From Ligula intestinalis (Eukaryota > Platyhelminthes > Cestoda > Diphyllobothriidea > Diphyllobothriidae): a stretch of DNA of 64,000 bases. The notes beneath the pieces are model-generated. The model saw only the letters and a program-made list of their open reading frames with translations, searched no databases and had not been told where the DNA came from. Position numbers and translations under genes: made by a program. The stretch is from NCBI GenBank assembly GCA_036362985.1, contig JAYGXS010000003.1, positions 64,132,292 to 64,196,291 on the forward strand, written 5' to 3'. Position 1 is the stretch's first letter, and the number at the start of each line of letters is the position of its first letter. Below are positions 47,839 through 60,119 of the stretch, in pieces.

Positions 47839-49748
47839 ATGTCCAAGAGAGTCGTCAACATATCGCGAAGGGTCCTCACATCTGCTGAATTAAACCTCCT
47901 GTCAAAGGAATAAAATTCAGCCATGCCGATGCGACACCGACTAACTTTCTAGCTAATCTCGAGTCCCTTCTACTGGCCTCCACCGTCCCTGACGATATGC
48001 GTGCGGACATACGCAACTGCGCAACAGGTCTCCTCCGGCAGAGGAAACACCATCAAATCCTAGCTATCGAGGAGAGAAAGGGGCTACTCTCACTGAAGGC
48101 TGATGACAGTATAATCATTGTGTCCGCTGACAAAGGTGGGGCAACTGTCTTCATGGACAAGACCGACTATGTCAGCAAGGCAAACCAAGTCTTCAATGAC
48201 TTAGAGGCGTACACATCACTCGATGCGGACCCAACTAAAAAGCAAACCGCTGTTATAAAGAAGAAGGTGAACGAACTCTCTCGGTTGAATCTAATCACCC
48301 CCGGGGACGCCAAATTTATCAACCTTAGCGACACTCGTATCGCACATGCGTATGGCCTTCCAAAAGTGCACAAGGCTGATGCACCATTGAGGATGATAGT
48401 GCCACTAATTGGATCCCCCACCTACAACCTCGCTAAATGGCTTTACAGAAAACTAAAGCACCTAAGTGATGGATCGCAATACAACGTTAAAAACTCACAG
48501 GCATTCCTGCATAGAATTCAAGGACTTCAAGTAAGTCCTGATGAATGTATTATGTCATTTGACGTTGTTGCTCTGTTTTCTTCTATACCGCACGTTTAAA
48601 TCATCGATTGTATAGAGCGGCGCCTAGATGAAAATCCTATCGATATTCCAAAAGAGCACGTTTTGGACATGCTTAAGCTCTGTCTCAAGAACTATCTTCA
48701 ATTTGATGGCAAGTACTATCAGCAGGTGAAGAGTACCCCAATGGGCTCGCCAATATCGGGGCTACTGGCCGAGCTAGTCTTACAGAGACTAGAAGAGGAG
48801 GTTTTTCGAGCTGAAGAACCCAAATAGTGGCTCCACTACGTAGACGACACGTTCGTCATCATGGAGACTTGCGATGTCGAACGGCTGCACCAGAGTCTGA
48901 ATGGGGTCTTCTCAGAAATACAATTTACCCGCAAAGAGGCAACAGGAGACACCCTCCCATTCCTTGACGTGAGGATACAAAGACTCGCAGATGGCGAACT
49001 CGCAACAAGCGTCTACCGAAAGGACTCCACTGCAGAAATCATCCTTACCTATAGGAGTAACCATCCTGCGGCCCATAAAAGAAGCTGTGTTCGCACTCTT
49101 TTCCAACGGGCCCACCGTTATTGCAGTAAAGATGATTTGCTCAAGCGAGAACTAACGTGCTTGTGCAAATTTTTCCGGGCCAATGGATATCCGACAAGCT
49201 TTGTCAAGAATTGCCTTAGACGTTGGGGTCAAGCACAAAACCTCCCTTCCAGTGATGTTACATTGCCACGGAAATTTTATTCTCTACCCTTCATGAATGG
49301 AGTATCTGAAACCATCTCTCGGCAACTCAGTCGCTTTGGCATCACCGTTGCCCACAAGCCCGCAACCTCACTGCGCGCAAGCTTATGTCGAGTAAAAGAC
49401 GCTTTATCCGTGGGACAACTAAGTAACGTCGTTTATCGTATACCGTGTGCTGGTTGCCCTTGCGTTTATATTGGCCAAACAGGCCGACGACTTGAGACTC
49501 GCATCAACGAACACAAGTCAGCCGTTCGCCTACGGAACAATTTATCACTCGTATTTGCACACTTCATTGAGTGTGATCACCGCTTCAATTGGGATGCCAC
49601 CGACGTGATCGCAATGGCTAATACGCGACAAGCGAGAGAATTCCTTGCAGCTTGGCACTCGAATCCGGCTAGTATAAACAGGCACGTAGAGCTTGACTCA
49701 CACTATACCGGGTTTCGTGCATGGTCTACTAATCTGGACACTGCCTGA
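47839..49748 (+). pseudogene. Penelope-like element, near-complete RT plus GIY-YIG ORF (family B)
   Basis: The best preserved element here. From an ATG at 47839 it reads MSKRVVNISRRVLTSAELNL, then after a one-base shift near 47895-47905 GIKFSHADATPTNFLANLES and onward in one frame: SADKGGATVFMDK (fingers), AYGLPKVHKADAPLRMIVPL, TYNLAKWLYRKLKHL, motif A FDVVALFSSIP, TAA at 48597-48599, STPMGSPISGLLAELVLQRL, TAG at 48825-48827, catalytic YVDDTFVIM at 48837-48863, LPFLDVRI, RSNHPAAHKRSCV, then the nuclease VVYRIPCAGCPCVYIGQTGR, RLETRINEHKSAVRLRNNLS and a C-terminal SINRHVELD. The RT and nuclease catalytic residues are intact. Only two stops and one indel break the frame, so it is a fairly recent relic. 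About 640 codons are present, less than the ~700-850 usual for PLEs, so the 5' end may be cut. Confidence 0.9.
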
Positions 49749-50085
49749 AACAAAAACTGGCTCTCTGTGCCCGGTCAAGTCGAATTTCTCTGACTCTTAA
49801 TCAGCCCCCCCTTCCCCCCGAACACGCGGCCCATAGTCCAAACGCTAACACACCCCCTCCCCTCACTAGCTCGACCTATCGCCGTAGGTGTCACGTCACC
49901 ATAACCCTTCCACCCAATCCCCCCTTCTATCCCCCGTCCGTTGTAACCTCTGCCTCCAAAACATTTAGTGCGACATTCCCAGCCCTCACTTTAATTAAGT
50001 CTGACGACGAACACGTGATACTTGTTCGAAAATTCACGAGTACAACTCGATTTTCCGAAGATCTTCTTTCTTTTCATCATATCTA
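49749..50085 (+). repeat. PLE family B 3' UTR, C-rich, with tail motif
   Basis: Starts after the nuclease stop. It is rich in C runs between about 49805 and 49935, as in the minus-strand family B copy. Its tail motif at 50001-50031 is CTGACGA, one base, GAACA, a nine-base loop, TGTTC, GAAA. A further hairpin CGAG...CTCG follows at about 50037-50049. There is no AATAAA immediately after, unlike families A and C. Confidence 0.7.
50001..50031 (+). other. hammerhead-like motif, family B
   Basis: CTGACGA fits CUGANGA exactly, the five-pair GAACA/TGTTC stem is perfect and GAAA follows at once. One unpaired C separates CTGACGA from the stem, as one base does in families A and C. The sequences of the three stems differ but pairing is kept. 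I see a CGAG/CTCG hairpin in the stem III position but no clear cleavage triplet. Confidence 0.5.
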
Positions 50086-52884
50086 TATGTTTTAACAGTG
50101 GTCCCGTGCTTGGTGCCCATGCAACACAAAGCGTAAAATTTAATCGTTGATGTGTTTTTACCCTTAAAGCTTAATCATTTCCCTAAAAATTCCTGCTACG
50201 ATTTTGTTCTTTTTTGTTAATTTCAAAAAAAAACTTCCGTGTTAAATGTTCCGACTTAAACTAAATCACTTCCGCTTCAAAGAGAAACTACTAGCTGCCC
50301 AGCTGAGCATCACTTAAGTCTGTCTGTACATGAAGTACATGAGTTCTCTTAAGGTTTAACGCCTTCAGTCACCCATCTAATGGCAGTCGTACTCGACTAG
50401 CAGTAGGCCTGCATATAATTGATTAGAGTGACTAATCTCTGATCCCGAGTAAAGTGAGAAATACGGGCACATTCTCGGCTTCCCACATATTCACCAAAGA
50501 TCAAAGGGTCTCTTCTGGCAGTCAACCTTGAGAGCTTCGACAATTCTCCAGGGACTACCAGATTCCTGCTGAGCATCCGGTAAAGGACCTTATGCGTTAT
50601 TTCTGCACGAAATTCTTATAATTTGCGGGCGATCTAGATTTTTTGAATAACCGGTTAGTTTTAACGTGCAAAGCTTTCTGCCTACTGACTCCCGACGTTC
50701 AGCAATTGAACTTGCCAAAATCTAAAGAGCCTTGGAACTAAGGCCGATATGTGAGTCCTTATAAGGAATTGACCGAAAAGGTCCGTCATAGTGGCTAACG
50801 ATTAGGTAATTTGCGCTTTAGGTCTGTTATAAAGTAACTAATGACGCGCTTGCAGTGGTTTTTTCTTTGTTCCTGCAGGTCTTGGACTGATATTTTTCAT
50901 CAAATAATGTAATTGTTGTGCTAATTAAATGTTAATATTTAGATTGTTTGAATACATTGCCCATCAGGATACACTTGGATAGAGACAAGGTACTTAAAGT
51001 TATTTTCCTTCATCTGGTTTAAGCCTATGGACATCAGCAATATCGCTTCCTGCGTTATTTACTAATCTTACATCGCAATTGATGTGAACACTTCTCCTGA
51101 AAGTACACATGATGAACCTCGGTGCTAAATGTGCAAAAATTAAGGCAGACTTAACTAGGATCTTCCTTCTTGCATTCATTTCACAGTCATCCGTTTCGGA
51201 TAAAAAAAACCTAGCCAAGATAGCTATAGACGCGTGAGTACCCAGTACCTTTCTTTATTTAAATCTGTATTCATAAGCGAAAAGTTTAGCTAACAACAGT
51301 GGGTTTCATGACGCCTGCATTAAGAAGGACTTGTTTCACCCTGATTATTTATCTAAAGGGGTAGCAATTTAAAGCATCAGTTGGTTGCCTTTCCTTGCAT
51401 GGCTTGTAGCGTTTCGTTGTCGCCTACAGTGCTTTTGACTGTTTCTAAGGGCGAACTGGTGAATAAAGTGCGAGGTGGATGCAAGACATCTTTTCTCCGT
51501 TTCCCAAACCGATAGCGAGTTCAAGTGCTGCAAACCGCTGATAGGAATGAACGCATTGACTGGGCTGACGTAGAAGCCTCGACTGTTTTAATAGGTCTAA
51601 GCGCCTCAGCTCCATCATAACAATGCATATTTTCACTGGTTAGAGTTGCACGAAATTGGGCTCACCCACATTCAGATTAGTGACGACGTTTGCTGCCGTT
51701 CTTTGACAGGGTTGACATGGCGCTCAGCTGACACCCACGACTACGGTAGACCAATTGCCGCAGGCACGCTGGCACCACGTGTCTTATGGGCTGAGCTCAG
51801 CACTGGGGACTTAAACATTAATCATTCTATATGGGGTGAATTTTTGCAGCATGCACAACAATCGTCAATGTGTTTATGTAACCTGACAAAGACACAAGGC
51901 TGCAGACTGCTAGTTCTGACGAGGTAGCATACGGCATTCAATCTTAGTTGGCTTTAGCAGTCATGTCCACGTTTATAACCAGTACTTTTATAGAACATAC
52001 AATACCGCCCAAGCGTATTATTACTGCTTCTTCACCTCACCTCACATTCCCTGACCCCAAACCCTCAACAGGGCCGCTAGGATATTGTGTTAAACACAGT
52101 GAACATAACCCACCAGCACCCCTTTACAGGCAAGCTAGTCCAAATAAAGGTGTTCTGCTTCCAACGCCTCCACACCCGAATGCTCCAACCTCTGTGCCAA
52201 TTGCCAAAAAAAATTTCCTTTAGCGAGAATAACAAGCATACCTCTATGCCGTCCAGTATAGTTTGTATTGTCTTCCCGCTATACCAAAGTTGTGATGCCC
52301 AATGGAGGTTGACAGCTTGGTTGGAGAGCCAAATGTGGATAAACTGCCTACCGCATTGCAGAGTGTTTGAAAATTTGCATAAAAAGGGCTGAAAAATACG
52401 ATTTAGTCGAAAACTGGCCGTAAGTATTGGACGCAAAATATTCTGCAGAAGATCTGGCCTCTCCACCAACATAGGGAACGAAATTAATCATGGCCTCCAA
52501 AGAATGGGGGCAGTGGTGATTTGCTAGTGATTTGGTTAACGGTAAATTAAACTAATACAGTAACTGCCATCTTCTCTCTTTCATCACCCAAGCTGGGCTG
52601 GTTGCAATATAACGCCAACACGTTAACAGGGGAAGTTGGGGTTCTACAAGCAAACACTTATGTACTTTCGTATTCCATTCCTTCCCAGTCCGACAGATTG
52701 ACCTTACACATTTTGGCAGCCAAAAAAATTTTGTTTGTTTTGAAGTGATCAAAATGTTTAGAATCTACTATAAAAAACACACGCATACGTCACAGATCAC
52801 GCCCGAAGTATGTGTATGGTCCATTATGCAACCGTGGAATTGATGGGTGAAACGCCGCAAACACGAACTGACGGACTGAGTTGA
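50086..52884. other. no feature recognised
   Basis: The interval between the PLE and the LINE. GC-richer patches at about 51640-51930 and 51960-52470 may be repeat debris, since their composition differs from the AT-rich flanks, but I can assign neither a protein nor a second copy. Confidence 0.4.
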
Positions 52885-54410
52885 GTTAGATTTTTCGGTG
52901 ACCCCTTCTTCGACGTTTCCAATTAGGCAATTGTCTCAAGTCGAGGGCACTAGCACTCAGCTCTTGAGGTTGGCGACAAAGAACGGGTCCAAACCACCTC
53001 AGCCGTCTTTCCTGAATGGCCTGGGATATCCTTGTGATTTTGTCACGAGTGCGGACTGTCTCATTCGATACGAAGTCGGTGTACTGCACTCGAAGGATGC
53101 TTTTCAGACAGTAGTTGTCAAGGACTTCCAGTTTCCCTTCATCCTCCACGCGCATTGTACAACATTTGCATCTGTAAACGAGGACGCACCGTACAGATGC
53201 TCGGTACACGCGGATCTTTGTTGAGATAGAAATATCACGTCAGGTCCATAAGCACTTCCGAAGGCTGGAGAATATTCATCGTGCTGCATCAATTCAGGAG
53301 ACAATGTCATCCTTACTCCGTCCATTCGGCAGCAACCTCACTCAGAGATATTTAAAACTGTCGTTTCTTCAGCTTGACAGCCACTAATTTCGAGAGGTGC
53401 CTTCTCTTCGGTAGGAGTGCAACATGAAAACGCTTTGGTCTTCCCAGCGTTTATGGACAAGCCGACCGTTTTCGCAACTTTCTTCACCCGTGACACCATA
53501 GACCGGAGATCGCTAAACCTGATGTAGTACAGCGATATCATCGGCAACGTCAAGGTCAGTCAACCGGCGCACGGGTGCAAGTTCAATAGTGTCACCTTCT
53601 TGCAGGGCCTTCCCGAGCACCCAGTAAATGACGTAGTCAAAGAGGATGGGCAAATGACACAGCCTTGGCGAAAGCCAGACTGAATAGCAAAGGGTTTGGA
53701 GAGGTTGTTGTGGACTAAAATCCGTGCAGTGGTGGAGTGTTAGTATGCCTTGATCATGGCGTTTAGTTTTGGTGGAAAACCATCAAATGCAATTATCCGT
53801 CATAAGGAGTCACGCTGGACGGAGTCGAACGCAGCGGCAAAGTCAATAAAGCAAATGGCTGTTGGTTGTTGGTAGCTATGGTGGAATTCAAGGATCTGTC
53901 TCAGTGTGAATATCTGATCCACACATCCACGCCCAGCACGAAATCCGGCCTGGTTGGGTCGCTTCCTGGAGTCGCACTTGGGGAGAACAATAGCAAAAAT
54001 CTTCGCCGCAATGTTGACGGTAGTTCTCACATTTTGTATTGTCTCCCTTCTTGTGGACAGGCACAAAAATGCCTGAGCCTCAGTCATCAAGAATGGTCTC
54101 GTCTCTTTTTAAATGTCCAATCACCTCATGGAGCCAAGGCGCCAGAGTGTCGACATAAGACTTGTAGATTTCAGCGTGTATGCCATCCTCTCCAGGTGCC
54201 CTTTTGCTGGGCAGCCTTTTTATGGCATCGGCGATTTTTTGCTTCAGCAAGCGGATCAAATGACATTGGATAAGTAAACGATAGAGGAGGCTCCACCGTA
54301 GATGGGATCAGGGGGGCGGTGGGCTTCGTATCAAAGTTGAGGAGGTGCTCGAAATGCTCACGCCAGCGTTCGATTACCCTCACCTCAGGATGCTGTGACT
54401 CTTTCTCAAT
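52885..54410 (-). pseudogene. RTE-like LINE reverse transcriptase, truncated and frameshifted
   Basis: Minus-strand order: RVIERWREHFEHLLNFDT (linker before RT), KIADAIKRLPSKRAPGEDGI, IYKSYVDTLAPWLHEVI, GSGIFVPVHKKG, NQAGFRAGRGCVDQIFTLRQ, ICFIDFAAAFDSVQRDSL (motif A with FIDFAAAFD), MIKAY and HNNLSKPFAIQSGFRQGC (motif B), LTDLDVADDIAVL (catalytic box, 53548-53537, VADD where YADD is usual), SMVSRVKKVAKTVGLSINAG, then the C-terminal VYRASVRCVLVY, LRVQYTDFVSNETVR and QAIQERRLRWFG. At least five frameshifts or stops are needed to read it. The apurinic endonuclease domain is missing, and so is the extreme C-terminus. This protein style is RTE-like, though the clade assignment is from memory of the motif pattern. 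The Tyr loss in the catalytic box makes it dead. Confidence 0.8.
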
Positions 54411-57400
54411 GCCAAGCTTATGGTATTCTCAAATAAGTGTGATCCAATTCACCCTAATTTGTGTCTGATACGTGTGCAGTTGGGATCCAACTGTTCTGCC
54501 TTTTCTGTCACGATTGCAAAATTTCTGGAAAACACGCAGATTGGTACAGGAAATCCTTGCTGCCAAATTCAGCTATCATCATCAAATTTCTGTTATCAGG
54601 AAGTCGAGGGGAAACTATTAGCTATGATGCCGTAAAAATCCCTCTCTATAAAATTCAAATACTTATTCTAAGGGGATACGGCTTTCAGAGAAACTGATTT
54701 AAAATGTCTTGGGTTTTTAATGTACAATGAGTACAGCATGTGACTTCATGCCCAGCTTATTAAAAAAAGGCGTCTCCAATACATTGCCTGTGCAAGATGC
54801 TCTTGTTGGTCAAGTTGAAGCCCAAAATTTGCCAATGGATTGAATATGAAACATGTGCTTGGTCACCAACCCTGCTATGTCCGAAGTACTTGCTCAAGGT
54901 CCACTGCTTCAGGATCAGATTCGCTGACGCTTGACCGACTATCCCTATTACTAGCACACGCATGTACGCGCATTCAGATTGCTGCGGTTGCCCAAGCAAC
55001 ACTTTAGCACACCACTTCTCGGCCAACGCAGCATGGAATACTTTACACGACATCCCTTGAGTTATGCGACACACACCAATTGGGTGAGCCTTGAACTTAC
55101 TCTCCAAACATAAAAGCCACCGCAACCGTTGTTGCACTCTCTATCCGGTTCGACTGGACACCCTCAATGCTACCACTGTCACCTGAGTCAACAACTGGGA
55201 GTTATGTGGACAATAAATAACTTCCACAAGTACTTTCTGTTTTATTTTTAACTTTCAACTTGGGATGTGGCTGGGTGATTGTAGTTCTCTGAGTACGAAG
55301 ACTGCTTATGCACTATAAGCTTACATCTGTCTACCCCGGCACGGTATGGGCACAGGAACCGGCTGAAGTACGTTGGCTTGGCGTTATTTTGGAGAGAAAA
55401 TTAGAACTGGGGTTGATGTCGGGCTAAGAAGGCATAAAAGGTTTAGGACTAACAGCAAAATGATGGTTTAAATTAGTTGTGCGGACCAGGTTTCTGTCTA
55501 GAATTGACGTAAGAATTGGGAGAGTGCAAATGCAATCTTTAGTAAATATTGCACAACGATATTTGCAAAGGCGTAGCTGCGTATTTATTCCTGCTTTTTG
55601 CCCGGTGGGGAGAATAATTAAAGAAATTGAGAGGCCTACAAACAATCCCGAGCGTCGACCGAAATCTGCCCGTTGGTATTACATCTGTTAACTAAGTCGT
55701 CAACAATTGCTTGACGGCTATGGAGCAGGAAGAATTCGCATTTATTAATATACGTTTTTAAATAATTGAGCATTTAAGGTGACTGGTTAGAAAAACGAAT
55801 AGGTTGCACGTCACCCAACAAAACAAAAGGCTTTTTCGTTCCTCTGTTTGAACGGGATATGTCTCGCTATCCTAATGGTCAATTTATTTGAACAGAATTA
55901 GAGGGTATCTTCAAAACGGACTTCATCTCTGAAAAAATATCTTTTTCAGAAAATATTAACTTAATCTAAGGGATTATCCTGAGCATTATCATATAACTTT
56001 CGTGTGGCAGATCGGTTGTGCATGCACGAGAACGTTCACTGTATGGACAAAAATTAGTATACAAATTTCTTTAGAACTGTCGCATCCATTTTTTACTTTA
56101 AAAGAGAATTTTAGTTCAATGGGAGAATCCAGGTTGCACAGCTACGAAATAAATAAAAAATTCCCAGCATCACGAAACCTTCGTAAGATTCAGGTACGTC
56201 ATCCCCTAATCTGTGCTTCATGAATGCTTGCACATGCAAACGTTAGCCAGCTATTAGAATTCAGGCGAAATAATCGCCAATCCCCCCCCCATCACCCACA
56301 ATCACGTGACCCTGTAGAGTGTACGTAGCGAGTGAAGGCCACCCACGTCGTCGAAACAGACCCGTAATTTGCAGTTGATGATCTGGTACTACGACGCACT
56401 CCAGCACACTGACTGCAACTGCGCCCCTTCCAACGCCCCACGCTCAGCAGGAAAATTAGCGATTGTTGTCGTTGCCACGTCCTCCACCGGCAGGAGGATC
56501 AGCGCGTGGAAACTGAATTCGGAATTCTCGCTCAGACCGGGGCAGGCATGGCCAGTTGGCCTTCGCTAGGCCAATGCAGCCCCGCTACAAACTTCGCGGC
56601 GGCTCATCGGTATGCACGCTTGCACCTGTCAGTGGAAGGAAAGTACGCGAGAGACGACCACCGGACTGACTGCTTCATGCTGCGTAGATCAACGGACCTG
56701 TCAATGAATTGCGTCATCAGAAGGGTGCACGTGGGAAGGCTGAGCATCCTTCCACCACGCGTGACCGCGAAAGACACGACTTCGTCGAAAAACTGAAAAT
56801 GAATAATTATCTGAGGTCTCCATACCAGCATTTCCCCTAAGTTTGCCCCGCGTTTATATTAGGCAAGCCACTGGATCATTTTGCCGCAACGCTATCGACG
56901 AGGAGTATTCTCGACAAGCAAAAGCAATTGTCCGCGAAACAAAATGCAGTAAAGATTAAATAAAGAGTAGTTGACAGGCAGTCCATAGCATCCTCCGCGA
57001 TTGTCTCAGACGATGGGCTTGCGTGGGAATTCTAAATGCCAGGCCACTAAACATTTTATCTCGGCGCTCGTACATTTTTTAAACAGGAACCCTTTCAGCG
57101 AGTATAATGCCAACCGCAGCCTTAGTCCTCACCAATCTTCACCTTAACGTCACCCTAATTTCTTTACAATTGAGCAAAAATGCACCCTTATACGGGACGT
57201 TTCTACTCACACGTACTGTCGCGAGGCATATAAACGATATATACCATGAGTGCTTTGAGGGCGTTGTGTCTACCCTCGAAATGCAATCGCACCTAAATAT
57301 CACATCGGTAGAATGAAGAGAAATTACCATCTTTGAGGTAGAAACAGGATGGCTGGCTGGACATTCTGAAAAACCTGCGTGTATTGCAGCACATCGGTTG

Positions 57401-60119
57401 TTTGGCTTTTTTAACACAGAACCAGAAACATATAATTATTCACAAGCGTTTAGAAAAATACCGTCTGACAACATCCAGTGAGTATTTTCGGACAACTTGA
57501 TACTGGCTTAACTTTGATGTTTGTCGACAGTAAAAAAATGGATATAGCTAGGGTACTTTTCTTAACCAGAAAGAAAATTTACGTGCAACCCACCTCCAAG
57601 TGCATTCTGCTTCTGCCTTTTGTAGGAAAAAATGCAGCCTCACTCAGTCAATCCTCGCTTTAGATATTCAGTACCTCCCGTTTGTCGAACTGTATTGTAT
57701 TAGGTAATTATCATTTACAAATTCATTCGTTTACAGAGCCTTTCCAACGGGAAGAGGTTATACGTTAAATGGCATTACTATAGCACACGCTCCAGTAGTC
57801 ATGGTTTGAACACTGACAACTTTATTTTGAAGGGTATAAGTGATCAAGAAACGATTTTAAAAATATATTTATGTAGAGAAAGCACTATGGGAAACGATTG
57901 TGTATTAGGTGAATTTTTGAAGCTGGAGCCCCGTTTTGTTTTCAGACATAGAGACAAATAGTAAACCATTGCTTCAAAGACAGTGAGAAAGTAGTAGGGA
58001 TGCGTAAAAATCCTCTAGTGCGAGCAATTTGCGTGCGATGTTATCTTAAGTAAAATAACTGATTAAATTATTATCTTTTAAAATACGCTTTTATTCAGGC
58101 TAATAATCTTTGTAATTGAATACGTGCTGGACTAGGACTCAGATGTGCGCATGTTTTCCTACATGAGGCAGTGTACGCAATTTATTTTCTCTCTCAATTT
58201 AATGTCCTTCCAGCAAGAAAATTAGAGAGGAAAAACTAATGTTAAAATTTCATGAAGCTAGTGCGCTACCTAAAATTTCACCAGAACATCACCTTGCCCT
58301 TAAAATAATTTCTTTTTGCGCTCCGTCTTCTGATTATGAGCAAAACATTCGTGTCACATAGTTGGCATGTTACAAGACTGAAGTTTTAAACATTTAATGC
58401 ATATGCACTTACTTTAAGCTATGTTTTCCAAAGTTTATTTAACTTTGGCAAAAGTAGCTTAGTTAACAATACTCATGTTTCCCTAGTCCCGGCATTTTGT
58501 CTTGCAAAAATGGCGGTTATAGAGTTTTGGGGGGGGGGTGGAAAAATAGAATAGGCAGGGAAGGATATTTTTAGAAGTAATAGTAAATTGAAAAAATTTA
58601 GTCGAAGTTGCTTCCCGCGGCCGCTGGAAGCAGGTTGTTCCGCATGTCAATTGAAAGCTGCCCGCTGCTTCGCGCTGCGGACTGTACTAATCTAACTTAA
58701 GTTGGACCACAGGTAAGTTGATGTACACGACCTCCTAACCACTATTTCTTTTTTCGGGAAATTCAAGAAACCTGCAATTTGATAATCAGGTTTTTCCATT
58801 ATAAGTTAATTGATAATACAGATAAGGAAAATATACGGATGGAAATCAACAACAGTTCTAAGAACAGTAAAATAAAAATGCATTTAGGATTTATTAAAAT
58901 ATATTCCACTGCGTGTCCCAATTCACCGCCCATAAAACCCGATAACCACCATTTTCGTAGGAAAACATGCAGGTTGTAGGGACTAATGAGTGGGGCTACA
59001 TAAACTTCTGTTGCCAATAGCAGTTTCGAATGCTCTATAAATATCATGTAAAATATTGTCCATCGGTTAAGTGATCTCTGCATGTGGAACCTACTTCTAA
59101 CACAGTAGGTGAAGTAAGTCATACAATTCTGGCAGTAAAATTTAACTAAAGATAATTCCACACATTTTGGTGTTCTAAAGTTTATTTTTTTAAACAACTA
59201 ACGACACAAAACGTTATCCATTAAAGAACAATTGTTTTCAGGCCTGGGTTCAGAAAAGGAACCATGCCAGATTTGGTCGATATGCGACTTTTCCTAGATA
59301 TTGAAGAAATTGCTTACTGAAATTTGCAGATGCGCTTTTGAGCGATCAGTTATATAAACAAGAATCTTTTCTAGTAAACCCTTTTGTACAAGTAAAATTG
59401 AATTCTGTCCCTGGGAACATCAGGTTCAGACTGACAAAAGAAATCGCAAAAAATAGGTGCGTGCAGCTTTAAAAATTCTGTTTTGGAAACTGATGGCGGT
59501 TTGTGATATCAACTCAGTAATAAACTTATTTGACTATAGTCTGTTTGATCCCACCGAGAATTGAAGGGTGTAAAAATATATATATTGAGTCACTACAACA
59601 TACTGTCACTTAGCTGTGTCATGCCTTCAAGTAAAGATGTCCAAACACTTTCCACCCGCGGTGGCCTACGAAGGGATACGGAAATTGTAAACGGAAGGAT
59701 TTCCGCGTCAGTCGTTAACAGGAATTTTAAAATGAGTAAGCTCACTCAGCGACGCATTATTAATGACAGAACTATACGCAGTGACTAGCAGGGGGGAGGA
59801 CCAAAAATGGTCAACGAGCCAGACAGATGACGATGTTTTGCGTCGTACAAGAAGTTCTTATCATCAAATGCCCACTGGTGAAATTCACGAGGAATATCAG
59901 CCGATCTTGATGATGAATATCAGTAGAAAAAGCACACAGGTCATTTAACTCTGCAAGCACAGGATTACCATCCAGCAATTTTAAATGGAATAATTATGGG
60001 TATAAAAAATGATGGGCAGTTTACTAAAGATAACGTCGTAAACTTACTCCTTTTCTACCTTATGCTATTCTGTTCAAAATAATAACCTATGTGTAGGTTC
60101 TGCCTCATTAGGTAGAAAA
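54411..60119. other. no gene recognised; GC-rich patch at 56.29-56.80 kb
   Basis: Open frames here are short. The 56290-56800 patch is clearly GC-richer than its surroundings, begins with a C9 run and ends abruptly, which suggests an inserted repeat of unknown type. A frame of 96 codons crosses it (56506-56796) without family motifs. A homopolymer G run lies near 58530. Confidence 0.4.
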
